NCBI RefSeq assembly: GCF_037975245.1
Contig: NC_092577.1
Span: forward strand, 13,443,513-13,507,512
Direction: 5' to 3'
From: Apostichopus japonicus
Lineage: Eukaryota > Echinodermata > Holothuroidea > Aspidochirotida > Stichopodidae
Length of the DNA stretch: 64,000 nt
The position numbers were made by a program, and so were the translations under genes. Position 1 is the stretch's first letter, and every line of letters starts with the position of its first letter. The notes beneath the pieces were generated by a model. That model did not search any database. It worked only from the letters and a program-made list of their open reading frames with translations, and was not told the origin of the DNA. Of this stretch, positions 11,801 to 22,959 are shown in pieces.

Positions 11801-13490
11801 GGGGTTGATTAAATGGTCAGACAGATCGACTTAAAAGGAGCACTGTCGTGGATATCGAAACGTTTTGCTATGATGATTTTTAGGCATATTTGGTATATGC
11901 ATTTGGACGGTATCTTAGATATGGTTTTGTTAATCCAATGTTTAGGGTCATATTTTGGTTATCCGTAGCTGGTCATCCGTAATTGGGTCATCCGTGACCG
12001 GTATTACTTAGCGTATGAAGTGAACCGTCCCTTTACCCCAGCTGAACAGACGGTTAACATGGATAGAACATTTCGCGCCATTTTCTAACAGCTGACCTGT
12101 CTGTGACCTCTTTTGGGAATCTGTGAGCATTGACCTACCACATGCATGTCTGACAATTCCAGAGTGATAGTTTGTTCTCTGCCCGATTTAATTAACCTGT
12201 AGGCTAATAGGCCGATAAAAACCTCGTACAGTTTTGCAGTAGTTTTGTTGTGTTTGTCACACTGGAACCCTGACAGATCATTTTGTGACCATTCTGATAC
12301 ATGTTTGTTCATGTTTGCACATTATCGCTTCACCGTATGAATTTATTATAATTGCGATACCGTAGTTAATATTCCTAACGCAAGGCTCAACATTGACAGC
12401 ATACGCTATAGCACTTAGTAAACGGCATAAGAAGGGCTGCACTCACTTTCAAAGTCTAAGAATCAACATACGTTTCCAACATGCCTTGATAAATCCTTGA
12501 GTGTCCTTTTGGAAACTTGAAACGGCACCTTACGTGAATATTAGCAATAAAGGAATGCCCAGACGGAACGCCCTGCACCAAAACTATCGCTTACTTTCCA
12601 ACTTCGGTATATGTATCGTGTGAAATACTATAGTCGACGTGAAACAAGCACCAGTTGCAGTAGCTAGGGAAGAATAGAGCACGTGGCCTGATATGTTTGC
12701 GTTTGTTATGTTTTGACCTCTACGTATAAACAAAACGGGCCGCATGAACTACGATTCATATCATACGTATAATGAAATTGAATGTTTTCGTTTATGCTTC
12801 ACTGTGTTCCAGCTCTTTTCATTTGACTATATAGATGATCGTCTGTGTGAATTGTATAGTTAGTACATAGGTCTTTACTTCCCTAAAGTATAGCAGCTTA
12901 TTGTTGAAAGGTAAATCTACAGCACGACAAGCTTTAAAAAGAAGTTTTCTGATGACAAACAATGTGAAACTCACATAGAAGAGCAAAATATTCCACGTAC
13001 ACTGCTAAAGTTAAGAATCACATCCCAATATCTTGCCCAAACTCGAAGAATGGTCGATTCAGTGCGACCTGTTTCGATTGGCTAAACATTCAACTACGCC
13101 CTGCATGAAGTTGGATTAAAGTAGGCGGTCTGTGGTGCCATCTGGACAAATGGCGTTTATCAAAAGCTATCACATGAATACTATATAATCTAAAGCGCAT
13201 CTAAATCATATTTTAAATAAAAAACATAAACATAATTGAGGTACAAAGTTGAACACAAACTGAGGCTAATGGAGTGTCGTGTTTTCGTATTTTTAAGTAT
13301 AGTATATCGTCCCGTTTTATGTAAAACACACGAAGCAGTGAAATACTATGTAACTTTTACCTGAGCTGGCTGAGAAAGTGTTACTCCCATATCCAATTCC
13401 ATCCGAGGGTTCAGCATCACTAACAGCTAACAAGCCGGCACAATTTAGAACAAGAAATAAGGCACTAAGACATCTCTTTCTTCCCTCCAT
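1..13490 (-). CDS. RTK gene A, 5' part (multi-exon, continues beyond window start)
   Basis: Receptor tyrosine kinase gene read right to left. Exons recognised here: 13490-13361 (signal peptide), 9785-9582 (VWC1), 8068-7625 (ECD1), 6285-6094 (VWC2), 2501-2049 (ECD2) and 28-1 (start of the transmembrane exon). Every junction has AG/GT borders and every intron is phase 1, so the six exons join into one open frame with no gap. The kinase part must lie left of the window and is inferred from the near-identical gene B, where the same exon order runs into a kinase domain. The predicted product is a type I membrane receptor with the ectodomain VWC-ECD-VWC-ECD. Ligand unknown. Confidence 0.85.
107..1082. 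mobile_element. Long-inverted-repeat DNA transposon, copy A (internally deleted)
   Basis: A 976-bp element. Its ends are inverted (GAGTAGTAT... / ...ATACTACTC) and are flanked by CTGT on both sides (103-106 and 1083-1086). The inverted arms include a GC-rich stretch (CCGTTTTT, CCCGAAAACGG types) and an AT-rich part. Compared with the 2046-bp copy in gene B, the centre is missing: the sequence jumps from the equivalent of 35143 to the equivalent of 36204, with a few filler bases near 680. It sits in the intron between ECD2 and the transmembrane exon. No superfamily assigned. Confidence 0.75.
2049..2501 (-). CDS. RTK gene A exon 5: ectodomain module ECD2
   Basis: A 453-nt exon with acceptor TTACCAG/GT and donor AGAGG/GTGAGC, phase 1. 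It encodes the second copy of the unrecognised module: FGLNITVDRKKTSR, LWELTAW, CNDFQYFCVRF and CMELGYC align with ECD1. It sits just before the transmembrane exon. The open frame runs upstream of the acceptor, but that stretch is intron by splice logic. The gene B copy differs by one residue (T to K) in this exon by eye. Confidence 0.85.
2866..5877 (+). mobile_element. Degenerate Tx1/L1-like LINE, copy A
   Basis: Non-LTR retrotransposon remnant on the plus strand in the VWC2-ECD2 intron of RTK gene A. It begins with a short ORF1-like start (TGRPKGSLRSKT). An APE-type endonuclease fragment follows (SNVRG and DIILVQETH motifs, about 3460-3600), then broken frames. Reverse transcriptase begins near 3985 and contains RQGYPLS and QYADDTVIL. 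The element ends in a short (AAATG)n tail at 5855-5877. Many stops and a gap between endonuclease and RT show it is dead. The same insertion is present in gene B, so it predates the duplication. Confidence 0.85.
3985..5014 (+). pseudogene. Reverse transcriptase remnant of LINE copy A
   Basis: Pieces in changing frames match LINE RT in the usual order. 'STDFKIGAKVLARKL' (start of the fingers region) is at ~3990-4040, SVRQGYPLSSFLF at ~4232-4270, YADDTVILCDG at ~4365-4395, FLGIIF at ~4570, and a thumb/C-terminal section (QLVYLFHVLPNP, FDFIWHNARDK) runs to ~5014. The aspartates of the YADD box are kept. Stops and frameshifts interrupt the reading frame, so no functional enzyme is expected. Confidence 0.8.
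6094..6285 (-). CDS. RTK gene A exon 4: VWC domain 2
   Basis: A 192-nt exon, phase 1 at both ends. Its first codon is completed by the last base of ECD1. The cysteine order is VWC-like (CTTCTC, CEIEIC, lone C, closing CCP), but the last cysteine of the usual CCPxC is tyrosine (CCPVY). The gene B copy (42126-42317) looks identical by eye, so the change predates the duplication. Confidence 0.8.
6530..6900. repeat. Degenerate tandem repeat in RTK gene A intron
   Basis: A loose repeat of phrases such as TTGCAGCAAA, AAATGATGAATTG, CGTATCGG/CGCATCGG and AACGTTTCC recurs at roughly 120-150 bp spacing in the ECD1-VWC2 intron. The gene B copy lacks about 70 bp of this array (jump at 42664), consistent with slippage or unequal exchange between units. 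No coding content seen. Confidence 0.45.
7625..8068 (-). CDS. RTK gene A exon 3: unrecognised ectodomain module ECD1
   Basis: A 444-nt exon (148 codons), TTTAG/GA acceptor and AAAA/GTGAGT donor, phase 1 at both ends. I do not recognise the domain. It is clearly homologous to ECD2 of the same gene: both share FGL-x-I-x-V-x-RK-x2-SR near the start, an LW-x-L-x2-W motif, a central C-x-D-(Y/F)-x-YFCV block and a C-terminal C-x2-LG-x-C. Several N-glycosylation sequons are present (for example NFS, NAT, NLS), as expected for an extracellular domain. Gene B carries a decayed copy at 43574-44017. Confidence 0.8.
8069..9581. other. Gene A intron VWC1-ECD1; includes (TA)n
   Basis: Intronic sequence. 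Homology to gene B stops at about 8083 in a short (TA)n run. A longer (TA)n tract is at 8807-8848. No further exon or element was recognised. Confidence 0.6.
8805..8849. repeat. (TA)n microsatellite
   Basis: About 20 perfect TA units in the VWC1-ECD1 intron of RTK gene A. Confidence 0.95.
9582..9785 (-). CDS. RTK gene A exon 2: VWC domain 1
   Basis: A 204-nt exon bordered by ATCTCAG/TC and TACA/GTAAGT, phase 1 at both ends. The translation carries the von Willebrand factor C cysteine pattern: an N-terminal C, then CTYCRC, CEIESC, a lone C and the closing CCPQC. VWC domains are extracellular and often bind TGF-beta/BMP-type ligands in other proteins; no such role is claimed here. No counterpart was found upstream of gene B. 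Confidence 0.85.
9786..13360. other. Gene A intron 1
   Basis: About 3.6 kb between the signal-peptide and VWC1 exons, whose phases already match, so no extra exon is required. No recognisable coding exon, RNA gene or element was seen on either strand. Confidence 0.55.
13361..13490 (-). CDS. RTK gene A exon 1: start codon and signal peptide
   Basis: The ATG at 13490 opens MEGRKRC followed by a hydrophobic core (LSALFLVLNCAGLLAV) and a small-residue cleavage zone (SDA), a classical signal peptide. The exon ends at a consensus donor (TCAG/GTAAAAG), 130 nt, leaving one base for the next codon. That phase fits the VWC1 acceptor at 9785. No other ATG gives a secretory leader in this frame. The 5' UTR and promoter lie above 13490; no clear core promoter was identified. 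Confidence 0.8.
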
Positions 13491-16400
13491 ATTTCCTTAT
13501 ATCGGTACTTCTTCAGCTATTTTACACGGAGAGAAATGTGCATACTGAGAACGACTATAAACGGGATCTCTGCTCTACCTATTTGAACAAAGTATATGGG
13601 AGCTTCAACGGGCCTCCTTATCCGCTCACAATTTCTTTCAAAGTCTACAATCAAGAACTACCGGAACTATTTCACTCTTTTTAAAACTTATGATTGAGTA
13701 ATACTAGCTATGCTTTGGCAGATTTGACGATCAAACTCAAAAGCTGATTTTACTTGAATAACGCATCGCATACTTCTGCCATCTTCCTCTGTATGAATTG
13801 TATTGAATGTTTTTTTTTTGCTTTTTATAATTTCATTTAGCATCCAATGTCCGATGTAAATGTTTTAAAGTTAAATGGGTCTAATCGGAAATAATTTACC
13901 CAGTGTGTTGTGCTATGATAACCCGTGGGGCTTGGAGTTCAAATTTCGACGTAATACCAGTCATACAACTAATAGTTTAATGGCCAGCATAGAGCATGTA
14001 TAATATTTGTTACTGACGTTCAGTTGATAAGCCATAACCACATCTTCTTTCGAATTATCTAATTGTGTAAATTCTTGGCATCCGTACAAAGAAAAAAACT
14101 TAACCACATTTGATTACAGGCTTTATTTGTCTCTCCAATTACTGTTAAAACCAGAACAAGGAAGTTTACACAGGTCAACCACAAGTTAAGTATTTTGTTC
14201 ACTAACTTCAGAATGAATGCATAGCAATGATGTATTATTCATCATAATCACCTTCGTGGAGCTTATTGTCTGAGTAGAGAGCGGTTGAAAGAGTGGGCGG
14301 ATGGGGGGAGGGGGGGGCTGGGGATAATGATGGGACATGGCATCAGGTTTATTGTGTGTTGTATTTGTACATGGTGATGTGACAAAAAGCAAAATATGTG
14401 AAAATGGAGGATGCAAAATGGAACCAATTAAAGTTGAAGAATTTAAAACAGTTGTAGATGTTGTACCGCTTTTACCTTTTATAGGTCAATGTAGTCCTAC
14501 TTTACTTTTTGTAGCTATTGTAATATTCTGTCTATACCAGTGGGGAAGGTGTGGGGGACTTAGGTACCCGTTATTTTTCCCTCACAGAAATTGTTGTTTC
14601 TGCATGGAGGGTTAAATGCAAAATAGTGTTATCATTCCCATCATTTTAATACATTTTTGTAGTACAACTTTCATATAGAATGAGATTTTTCTCAACTGTT
14701 TGGGATTTTTCATTAAACACAAGCTTAACATATATCACAATAATGGCAAATGGGTTTGCTCCTTTTTAATTTGTGTAGTGTAACTTACCATTATTGAACC
14801 ACAAAGTGAAATGCACTTAATAAGGAAGTAACCATTTCAACATCGCAAGAGGTCATAGAACAAAAAAAATTATAATTTCAGGATGGAGTAGAAAGTTTTA
14901 AATATATTATTCTATATGGAAATTCCTTTTGACGTTCATTAATGATACCCGCATTTTAAATCTAAATGGAATCCCGTTACACGTTAAAGCTACGTGTTGC
15001 TACAATATGTCCAAAGCATGTATAACATAAAACGTAATTGGTTATCATCAGTCCAGCGATTTGGGCTTCCAAGAGAGTTATCAACAGTTGAGTTCAGAAC
15101 AAAAGATTTTGTGTCGCCCTACATTTTAATGTAACATATATATATTTTTATATATTTCATTTTTAATTTGCAAATATAACCTAATTATCTCTTTCTGTGA
15201 TGTGATTTCGGTGGACTGTCCATAACTACATGTATTTTCCAGATGCTATCTTCTGTTAGTTAACGGTAGATTTTAGTACCGCTTAGTTTTGTGAAGGATT
15301 CATTGCAGGCAATACCTTTAACATCTCCCTTCCAACTTTCCAAGACATTATCATCAGGCTTCAGCAATGAAATTTATGAGAGTATCATTTATCCTAAGAC
15401 TTCTGCAATTGGAGATACATAACACATTTATGCTGGTATCCAACGTAGCCTGATGTTGAAGATATTGCGTTTTCGAAATCTACTCCAAAGTTTAATTGCT
15501 AAGTAAGATATCACGGGATGACTTAACGCAGTATTTTCTAGTGCAAACATGCTATAACTCCCTATTGCGGAGATGACATTTTCACCCCCCCCCCCTGTAA
15601 GAATATTCCCCTCTCTCCGGCGTCCACTGCTTACCTCAGCCGTGTGAGCATCAACAGAATGGCTTGGCTTAATGGTATTGTCAGTTCTAGTGTCCCAGCT
15701 AAAAGAAAAGAAATTAAAAAATTATCTAGGTGAATGGAAATACCCAGCATCAACATAGATGTTCACTGTTTTACAGCTATTGTGGCATCGCCATGTAGTT
15801 TTCGAGAAAAAAAATTGTATTTGAATTACACTAAACACCCTTCCAAGCTAGGTATGTTTATGTCTGTCACCTCTGACCTCTTCTTAATTAGCCCATTTTG
15901 CTTAGTGGAATATGTCAGTATAAAGTGCTGTATATTAGTGTCTAAGTATTGCCAAGTAATAAATCAGCTTTTTCATTATCAAACCTAAGTCATTTTATCA
16001 ATGGACTTGTGTGAGGCTAAGTTTATCATTACCATTTATCTTTCGACTTTTTCCAATCTAGCCAAATAACCTTGGCATTTAGTGCGACTAAGACCAACAC
16101 CAGTGGATGTGGGACATTGCAGCCATCGTCGGGTAGAAACTGAGTCGCGGACAATAACACAATTGGTTACCATTTTTGTCCAATTTTCGCCCACTTTTGT
16201 CACAAACCGTGGGGTTTGATAAGCTTTTCGGGTAACCTATTATCTTCCACCACTCTCCCATTTCACATGTTTGATTACGTGTGTGTATGTGTGTGAACGG
16301 GTGTATGTGACTCCGCTTGTAAAAACGAAACTTGATAAAGAAACATCACGTGGTAGGTAAATAACCCATAGTAAGTACATTATCCCTATTGTTTACGGTT

Positions 16401-17789
16401 GAGGTCAAAGTTAATCTTAGGTCAACAGAGGTCAAAATTGAAACACTATACATTGGTAAGGCAAACTTCAATTGAGCTAGTACTTGGTGTGTGTTTGCAG
16501 TGTGTGTTCACAATAGTTAATCGATATGCTCACTTCAAGGTCATCTGGGGCGGAGAGAGATCAAACTATGAAAACTTCGTCATTTCAATAGCTTGATAAG
16601 GGAAACTTCCATTGAGCTCATACTTGGTACGTGCGTGTTCACCATGGTTAGTACAAGATCCACATTGTTAAGGTCCAAAGTCATGCCAGGGCAACAGAGG
16701 TCGAATGTCGTGTCATATCAACAGAGGTCTTAAAAAGAAGAAGTCGAATTATGCTCATGTTTTCCTGCTATTTGAGTCACGGTGATCTGGATAACCTATT
16801 CTGATTAAACAGTGAGGTTGAGATTGTGTTCATAGGCAGATCCATCAGGGATGGGGGAAGGGGGCAGGAAGGCTGTCACCCACGTTTTTCCTAATTATAT
16901 TTATGGGTCCCAATTTGCGTTGCAATTTCATTGTGTCCCGTTAATTGTTGAGGTACCAACGAGATTTATTTATTGATAACAGGAAACACGTTGAAGAAAC
17001 ACTTTAGGCCAATCCGATACCGCCGTTTCTCCTGATCTTGAACAGGTGTAACAATTTTTTTGTGATAAATTGCTCGAAATCTAAATTCGTCATTATGCGG
17101 TTATACATCTAATGGCTTTCCACTATCGTCAGGAACTCAGATGGAAGGCGGTTTGGTTAGTGGTGAAAGCAAGAAAGCAAGCTATAAGGCAATACAAGAG
17201 AGGTATAGATCTCTACACTGGCAATTACCGACTATATCATGGAAACTTCTGCAAAATAAAAGATGGTACGTCCTTCATTTGATAAACATCGAGATGAAGT
17301 GCGTTGAGTACGATTACACAGTAATTACACTACGATGGTAAATACGAGTACCAAATATTGTACTCGAATACGACTATGAATCCATCATGATGTCTGATAC
17401 GATTACATTGCAACGTTGGAAGTTTACGGGGTACGAGTATGGACTCACTATAAATGTTACAGACTAAGCGAAATGCATTTTGGTAATATCTGGTTTATCA
17501 CTCGCTTTAGGAGACAAAGGTGAAAGTTGATTGTAACAATAGACAAGAACATCTCCTTTTCCAATGAAAGAAATTTCGCAAAAGAGGAGATAAATGGGCT
17601 CGGAACAAATCGAAGTATGACACCAAACAATGCTTTACTTTAAAGGTAATTCATTTAGCACATCGGGCAGAAAAGAAAGAAGAACTTTCTTTTCGTCACA
17701 AATGAGATAAACATTGAGAAGGAATTGCACTGAGTGTTATGACGTATAAATCTATATCTTTATCATATTATGGCCCTTTTGTTTTAAAT
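13491..17789. other. Intergenic DNA upstream of RTK gene A
   Basis: This stretch holds the 5' flank of gene A. It contains a short C-run at 15586-15595, a GGTCA-rich tandem repeat at 16398-16720 and a small open frame at 14337-14615 with one hydrophobic stretch but no recognisable domain. No gene is supported. Confidence 0.5.
16398..16720. repeat. Two diverged copies of a ~160-bp GGTCA-rich repeat
   Basis: Two successive units share the phrases GGTCAACAGAGGTCAAA / GGCAACAGAGGTCGAA, AAACTTCAATTGAGCT / AAACTTCCATTGAGCT, TACTTGGT and GTTCACCATGGTTAGTAC / GTTCACAATAGTTAATCG. They look like a worn tandem satellite. The block is noncoding. Confidence 0.6.
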
Positions 17790-18860
17790 TGAAATTGATT
17801 TTAATATTGAAAAATATTTATTTCCACTTCAACATAACATACACAAAGTGAACATATAACATTTGAATATACAATACAAATACATTCCATAGGAATTAAA
17901 CAATTGATATATACAAATGATGTGAAGTGGGGGAGACCTGGCAGAAGCAGAGCTTATAAAGGCCAGGCCACCAAAAAAAAAAACACCTCTCCACCAAAAT
18001 GCACCTAAACATAGGAAAAGAAACTAGAAACTTTACACGTGCTTATTTAATAAAGACCGTTTTTAGTTGTTTTTTAAAATGTAAAAGTGATTTTGAACTA
18101 TTGACCTGGGTATCTAGGGTGTTTTAAAACCTAGGACCAGTATATCTAACAGTTAGTTTTGAAGTTGCAGAAAAGGTAGGTTCACGAAATAAATTTGACT
18201 GTTGTCTGGTAGTATGGTCATGAATTGTATTAGTAGGAGTGTAAAAAGATGAAAACTTTGTTGAAAGCAAGCATTCCCACCACTTGAACATAAAAATACC
18301 CAACTGATAATGATAAATGTCAAAATTTGTCAGTAACTTAAGCTCACTAAATAAATGGGAGGTATGATCACGATAAGATGCATTACAGACTATTCTTACA
18401 GCTCCTTTTTGTAGGAGAAAGAGGGAGTTTACTTTATTGGGAGAAGAGTTTGCCCAGGATATAGCACAATAATGAAGATGAGGAATTATTAAATTTTATA
18501 AATAGAGAGTAGAATATTATTTGGAATAAATGATTTAATTTTATACATGACACCTACAATTCTAGCAACATAAGTTTGTACTTTATGAATATGTGGCTTC
18601 CAATTCATATGATTATCAATTAACACACCAAGGAATTTAGTAGTGCTAACATTACAAATCAGCTGATTATCAATCTTTATATTTATATCACAGACCGCTT
18701 TTTGGTAAGGACGAAAAATCATAAAGTTTGTTTTATCAATGTTTAAAGATAATTTATTAGCCCGAAACCAAACAGATACTTTAACCAGTTCCAGTCGGAA
18801 TATGACATTAACAAGAGAATTAAGTTACACAGATGAATTGCCATCAGCAAAGAACTTAAA
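17790..18860 (-). mobile_element. 5'-truncated CR1/L2-like LINE fragment
   Basis: Minus-strand reverse transcriptase C-terminal part. Reading down from ~18860 there is a damaged catalytic box (FADGNSS instead of YADDT), then WFRANKLSLNIDKTNFMIF, TKFLGVLIDNHMNW, PHLHYC...W, LLQKGAVRI and LFSELKLL. This order is typical of CR1/L2/Jockey-group non-LTR elements. The 3' end lies near 17790 in AT-rich sequence. Stops interrupt it, and it is intergenic. Confidence 0.75.
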
Positions 18861-19450
18861 TAATAATTTATTTACATAAAATGATGAAAGTACTTTGTAT
18901 CAAAATTTGAGAGATGACCCTTGAAAAATGTGCTCATCAACTAAAGGTTCTTACGTCACACAGAAGACCACCAGTTGCGTTTGTCAGCTGCAGAAACATA
19001 TTCAACTGGTAAACAGTCATACTTTTATCACCAGCAGCAAGATGTGTACAAGTCATTACAAAATCGTCAAGGACGATCCGGTGTTGAATGTCTTCCAAAA
19101 GTGCTCAGATTTTGTTTATATGAAGTTGAAAGAACATCTTCCTGTGGCGTTATTAAAATTGATAAAACTCTGGATTCAATTTAACACTCAGATAATACCG
19201 GCGAACCTTCTGGTTCGAAAAGAGCTTAATGCTGCAGATTTTGAAGCCTGCAATATTAATATAAAAACAGAATTAAATCTCTCAAATGTTTTTTTCTTTC
19301 TTCTGTGAGTATTCATGACAAAGCAGGACTAAAGGTTTGCCAATTGTCAACCTTTTAAAAATAATCCTTTGGTATGCTAGAAAGGACCATGCATGCCTAC
19401 GTTTAGCACAGCTTTCGAGGAAAGTTGGATGTTTCCAACATGGATACAAA

Positions 19451-21321
19451 TAGTGTTGCTACGATAATCGTTTTCAATATCGGTATCGGCCGATATTTGC
19501 AATATCGGCAGCATATCGGTATCGGTAAAATTTTGCCTCATTGCCGATAACAGCAAACCGATATTGAACTTTTCTTTTTAACAGCAGAGCTACTTCTTTA
19601 TACTTGCAATGATTTGTTAATCTGCCCAAGACGATCCATTTCTTTAGCGTCAGTTAAACTCAGATTCATTTTCGATTAATATCCATGTAGACCTGACCCT
19701 CCGTAACCTCTAAAAACACGTCTACGGCGCGCGAATATAACCAATGACCTTCGTTCGTGAACCTTGGCCTACACACAGCAATAGTGCAGCATATATACAC
19801 TGTACTAACCATTCATTTTCTCAAAGGCCTCCGTGAAAACCTTGAACATGATGTTTAAACTGCACAGTTCAGCAGTGTTGGAAAACCTTGTTCAATTTCC
19901 CGCGAACACACTGCCGATTTCCCGCCGGTGTTCGCCCAGCGAACACGCCGAGCACGCGTAGCGTGCGAGCATAAAGGCGTGGTGCACAGGGGCCCGCCTT
20001 AGGGCCTTGGTGGGGTCATGGGGTAGAACCCCTCGTGGGTATCCTGGGGGCGAAAGCCCCGAAAAAAAATTGGCATTTTTTGCGTGTCTGGCGATGAAAA
20101 AATTCGCAGTTGAGGATGCAAAATACTGACAACTTTTTTTATTTAAATTGTCACGAAATAGATGAAAATTTTAAAATGACAAGTTAGAGTAGCTATATTA
20201 TGTTATAAAATGAAAAGAGATTTAATCTGTCTTTCAATCTTTAAAAAGTGCAACTTACAAAACTTCCGATATTATGAAACAAACAACGTTCAGCAAAGCC
20301 CTGTTTCTAGACTGCCTAACAATGAATAGCGTGCACTATGCGTACATTTTTACAACTGCAGTGTTTAACCCTATACCCAACTACCACGGTACATATGTGC
20401 TGCGAATTTTCCCAGGTACCTTCCCAAACAACTGTGAGCTCATCCCCTGTGTAACACCTGTTTGTTAACATTTTTTGGCACGTTGCCAGGGAACTTTTTA
20501 GTTACGTGAGATCCGTAACCGCCGAGGTGGTTAGGCTATTTGCTATACACTTAACTATGGTAGGATATTATTTTTTTCCGTATTTTTGGAAATTCTAGAA
20601 AATACTTTCTTTTCCCCCCGCTTAACAACAGATGTGGTCTTACGGTTTATTCATAAATGGATGCACTAGAGCCTTGTTTACATGACATTAGTTGCATTTA
20701 GTACGATATGCCAGTTTTGCGTGAATTTTTCGAAAGTGTTTTGCTCGATCTTTCGTAATATTTGAAACTTTTTTTTTTTTTGTACCACCTTACTATCCGT
20801 ACACAATTGGTCATTTCTCTACTGATTTTCAGTTTTTTTTTCCCTCTATACGGTCAAGTGAATAAGTTGTACATTGAGTATAAACTCAATAAATTGTAAC
20901 TTTTACATTGTGATCGACAGTTCGTAACCTAATTAAGATGCAATTTTGCAAGCATACGTTAACACTGTAGCTACTTGTAAGTCTTTACGATGTTAAGGCT
21001 CACATTTACTGCGTCCATTTTATTATCGTGTGCAGCGCTGCAGTGAAAAAGATTCCGCCTGGATTTCAATTACCATTCTCTTTTTCAAAATCAGGAAAAA
21101 AGTCATTCTTTTCAACTTAGGACAAAAGGAAAACAAACCACCATATTTTGTTGTTGTTTACTTGAAGATATATTTGTGAATGTATGCATGATTAAAAGTA
21201 CGATTTTGCCTATATTTTGTCTGTTAAAAAATATCGGTATCGTATCGGTATCGGACCGATATTGGGATGATAATATCGGATATCGGCCAAAACCGATATT
21301 GATGATATCGGCGCAACACTA
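19451..21321. mobile_element. Non-autonomous hAT-like DNA transposon
   Basis: Ends are TAGTGTTGC... and ...GCAACACTA, flanked by a perfect 8-bp target duplication GATACAAA (19443-19450 and 21322-21329). An 8-bp duplication with short inverted ends is the hAT signature. Both subterminal zones are packed with ATCGGTATCGG / CCGATAT motifs in both orientations (19480-19565 and 21230-21312), as expected for clustered transposase-binding sites. The 1.87-kb interior has no long open frame, so it would need a transposase in trans. It also carries a GC-rich hairpin cluster at 19928-20060. Confidence 0.85.
19928..20060. other. Cluster of five perfect hairpins inside the hAT-like element
   Basis: A GC-rich island in AT-rich DNA. 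Perfect stems follow one another: 19928-19935/19939-19946 (8 bp, loop CCA), 19952-19957/19961-19966 (6 bp, loop GTA), 19991-19995/20002-20006 (5 bp), 20020-20024/20028-20032 (5 bp, loop AGA) and 20047-20051/20056-20060 (GGGGC, loop GAAA). The last has a GNRA-type tetraloop if transcribed. Function unknown. Confidence 0.8.
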
Positions 21322-21479
21322 GATACAAATAAGACTTCATCATTATTAAAAGTGGATTTAAATATTTATCGGAATTTGTTGGAGAAATTTGTTGGATTAA
21401 ATGACGATCTTTTGGAATAGGTTGATTTATTGGGGAAGAAAAAGTTTGCAATTGTCTACCAGGTTTTCAAAAATAGATA

Positions 21480-21483
<4 letters not shown>

Positions 21484-21527
<44 letters not shown>
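21484..21527. repeat. (TA)n microsatellite
   Basis: About 21 TA units, just outside the right end of the hAT-like element. Confidence 0.95.
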
Positions 21528-21528
<1 letters not shown>

Positions 21529-21898
21529 AATACATGTTTGAATAAAATTAAGAGGCTACTATCCTTCAGTGACAAAAAACATTATTGGAATAAAATTAAG
21601 GGACGACAGTTTCGTTACCTAATCCCGATGACCAAATGAGACAATAACACCATTATTTACAGCTCAAAAAGTTAAAAGGGATTAGAAACTCCTGTGTGTA
21701 GGCTTAATTACAGACATAATTTATAACCTAAATATGCCTACGAATGCACCATTTCGCGTCTAAAAATGTAATTTGTTTATCTTGGTGGGAGGCAGTCTCG
21801 ATCCCCTTCTTGGATGTTGCCTTCAACAACCTCACGACCATACTCCCTCCTATTTATTAATTTTATTAATAATGTACAGGATATTTTACAGGATACAC

Positions 21899-22066
<168 letters not shown>

Positions 22067-22192
22067 CATACATACATACACACACACATCTACATACATA
22101 AATTCATAACACCTTCTATACTCTTAAAAATGTGTATAATTACGATCACCTGCCTCTGAAGGTCGGAAAAGTATTTAAAAACTTAAACATGT

Positions 22193-22405
22193 TCAAATCT
22201 GTCCCATACTCTCATCTGTTTTGTCTTCTCTGGATTGAAGATAACGTCCCTCTTCGTCTTCTTGAAGAACAGCCAGCAGTTCAGTTACATCCACCTCTCC
22301 TCCATCCTCATCGATGGGATGTAGCTCCCGAGGCTGTCTTAGCTGAGGATTGGTACTTCCGGAGGAAGTTAACATCCGTCCTTGTAAGTTTTCTCCATCA
22401 GGTTC
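22193..22405 (-). CDS. RTK gene B last exon: C-terminal tail
   Basis: A 213-nt exon in phase 0 encoding 70 residues and TGA (22195-22193). The tail is acidic (DEDGGEVDV, QEDEEG, REDKTDE) and contains one tyrosine in GRYLQS. It follows directly on the end of the kinase lobe exon. It is the cytoplasmic C-terminus. Confidence 0.85.
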   Translation of the reverse strand, partial: EPDGENLQGRMLTSSGSTNPQLRQPRELHPIDEDGGEVDVTELLAVLQEDEEGRYLQSREDKTDESMGQI

Positions 22406-22916
22406 CTTTGCAACAAAATTATTAAACGTACATTGTAATAGTATAGTATCCAATGGAGACTTGACAAGGGATGGTAAGTTCAGTAAAGTCTCAGTGAGAT
22501 TCCGGAAAAGCATACAATTTTGTAACAAATAAATCAATCAATTAAAAAGAATCAAGGAATGTCCCCTTTCGTGAAACTATAGTGATGCACAAATGTTGCA
22601 ACAAGACAAGAAAACTTACAGCCATCTCGTCATCCACTGAAAACTGAATGTAATCACATCTTTTGGCCAACAATTCCCCAAGTTCTTCAGAAAGGTCCAC
22701 GAATTTTGGTCTGTCCGCTGGGTCCTCTTGCCAACATTTGAGCATCAACTGATAGCTAAAAACAGTAAGAAAATCAACAAACAGGTCGATATCACCCACC
22801 AAATATGTTGTTTATTGTAAATTTTGTATTAAGTAGTTTCTTTTCATAATACAAGTACAAGTAATTAATAAAATTAGTAAATAATAATACAAGTACACAC
22901 ACATATACACACATAA

Positions 22917-22959
<43 letters not shown>

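Noticed and set aside
13541-13561. TATA-like TTTATAG and initiator-like TCAGTAT upstream of the gene A start codon
   Set aside because: The two are only about 15 bp apart, too close for a normal TATA-Inr core promoter.
14337-14615. Small membrane protein
   Set aside because: A single hydrophobic stretch in one short frame, with no homology recognised and no promoter or splice evidence.
18928-19308. Plus-strand gene of 126 codons
   Set aside because: No recognisable domain, no splice support, and it lies between a dead LINE and a transposon.
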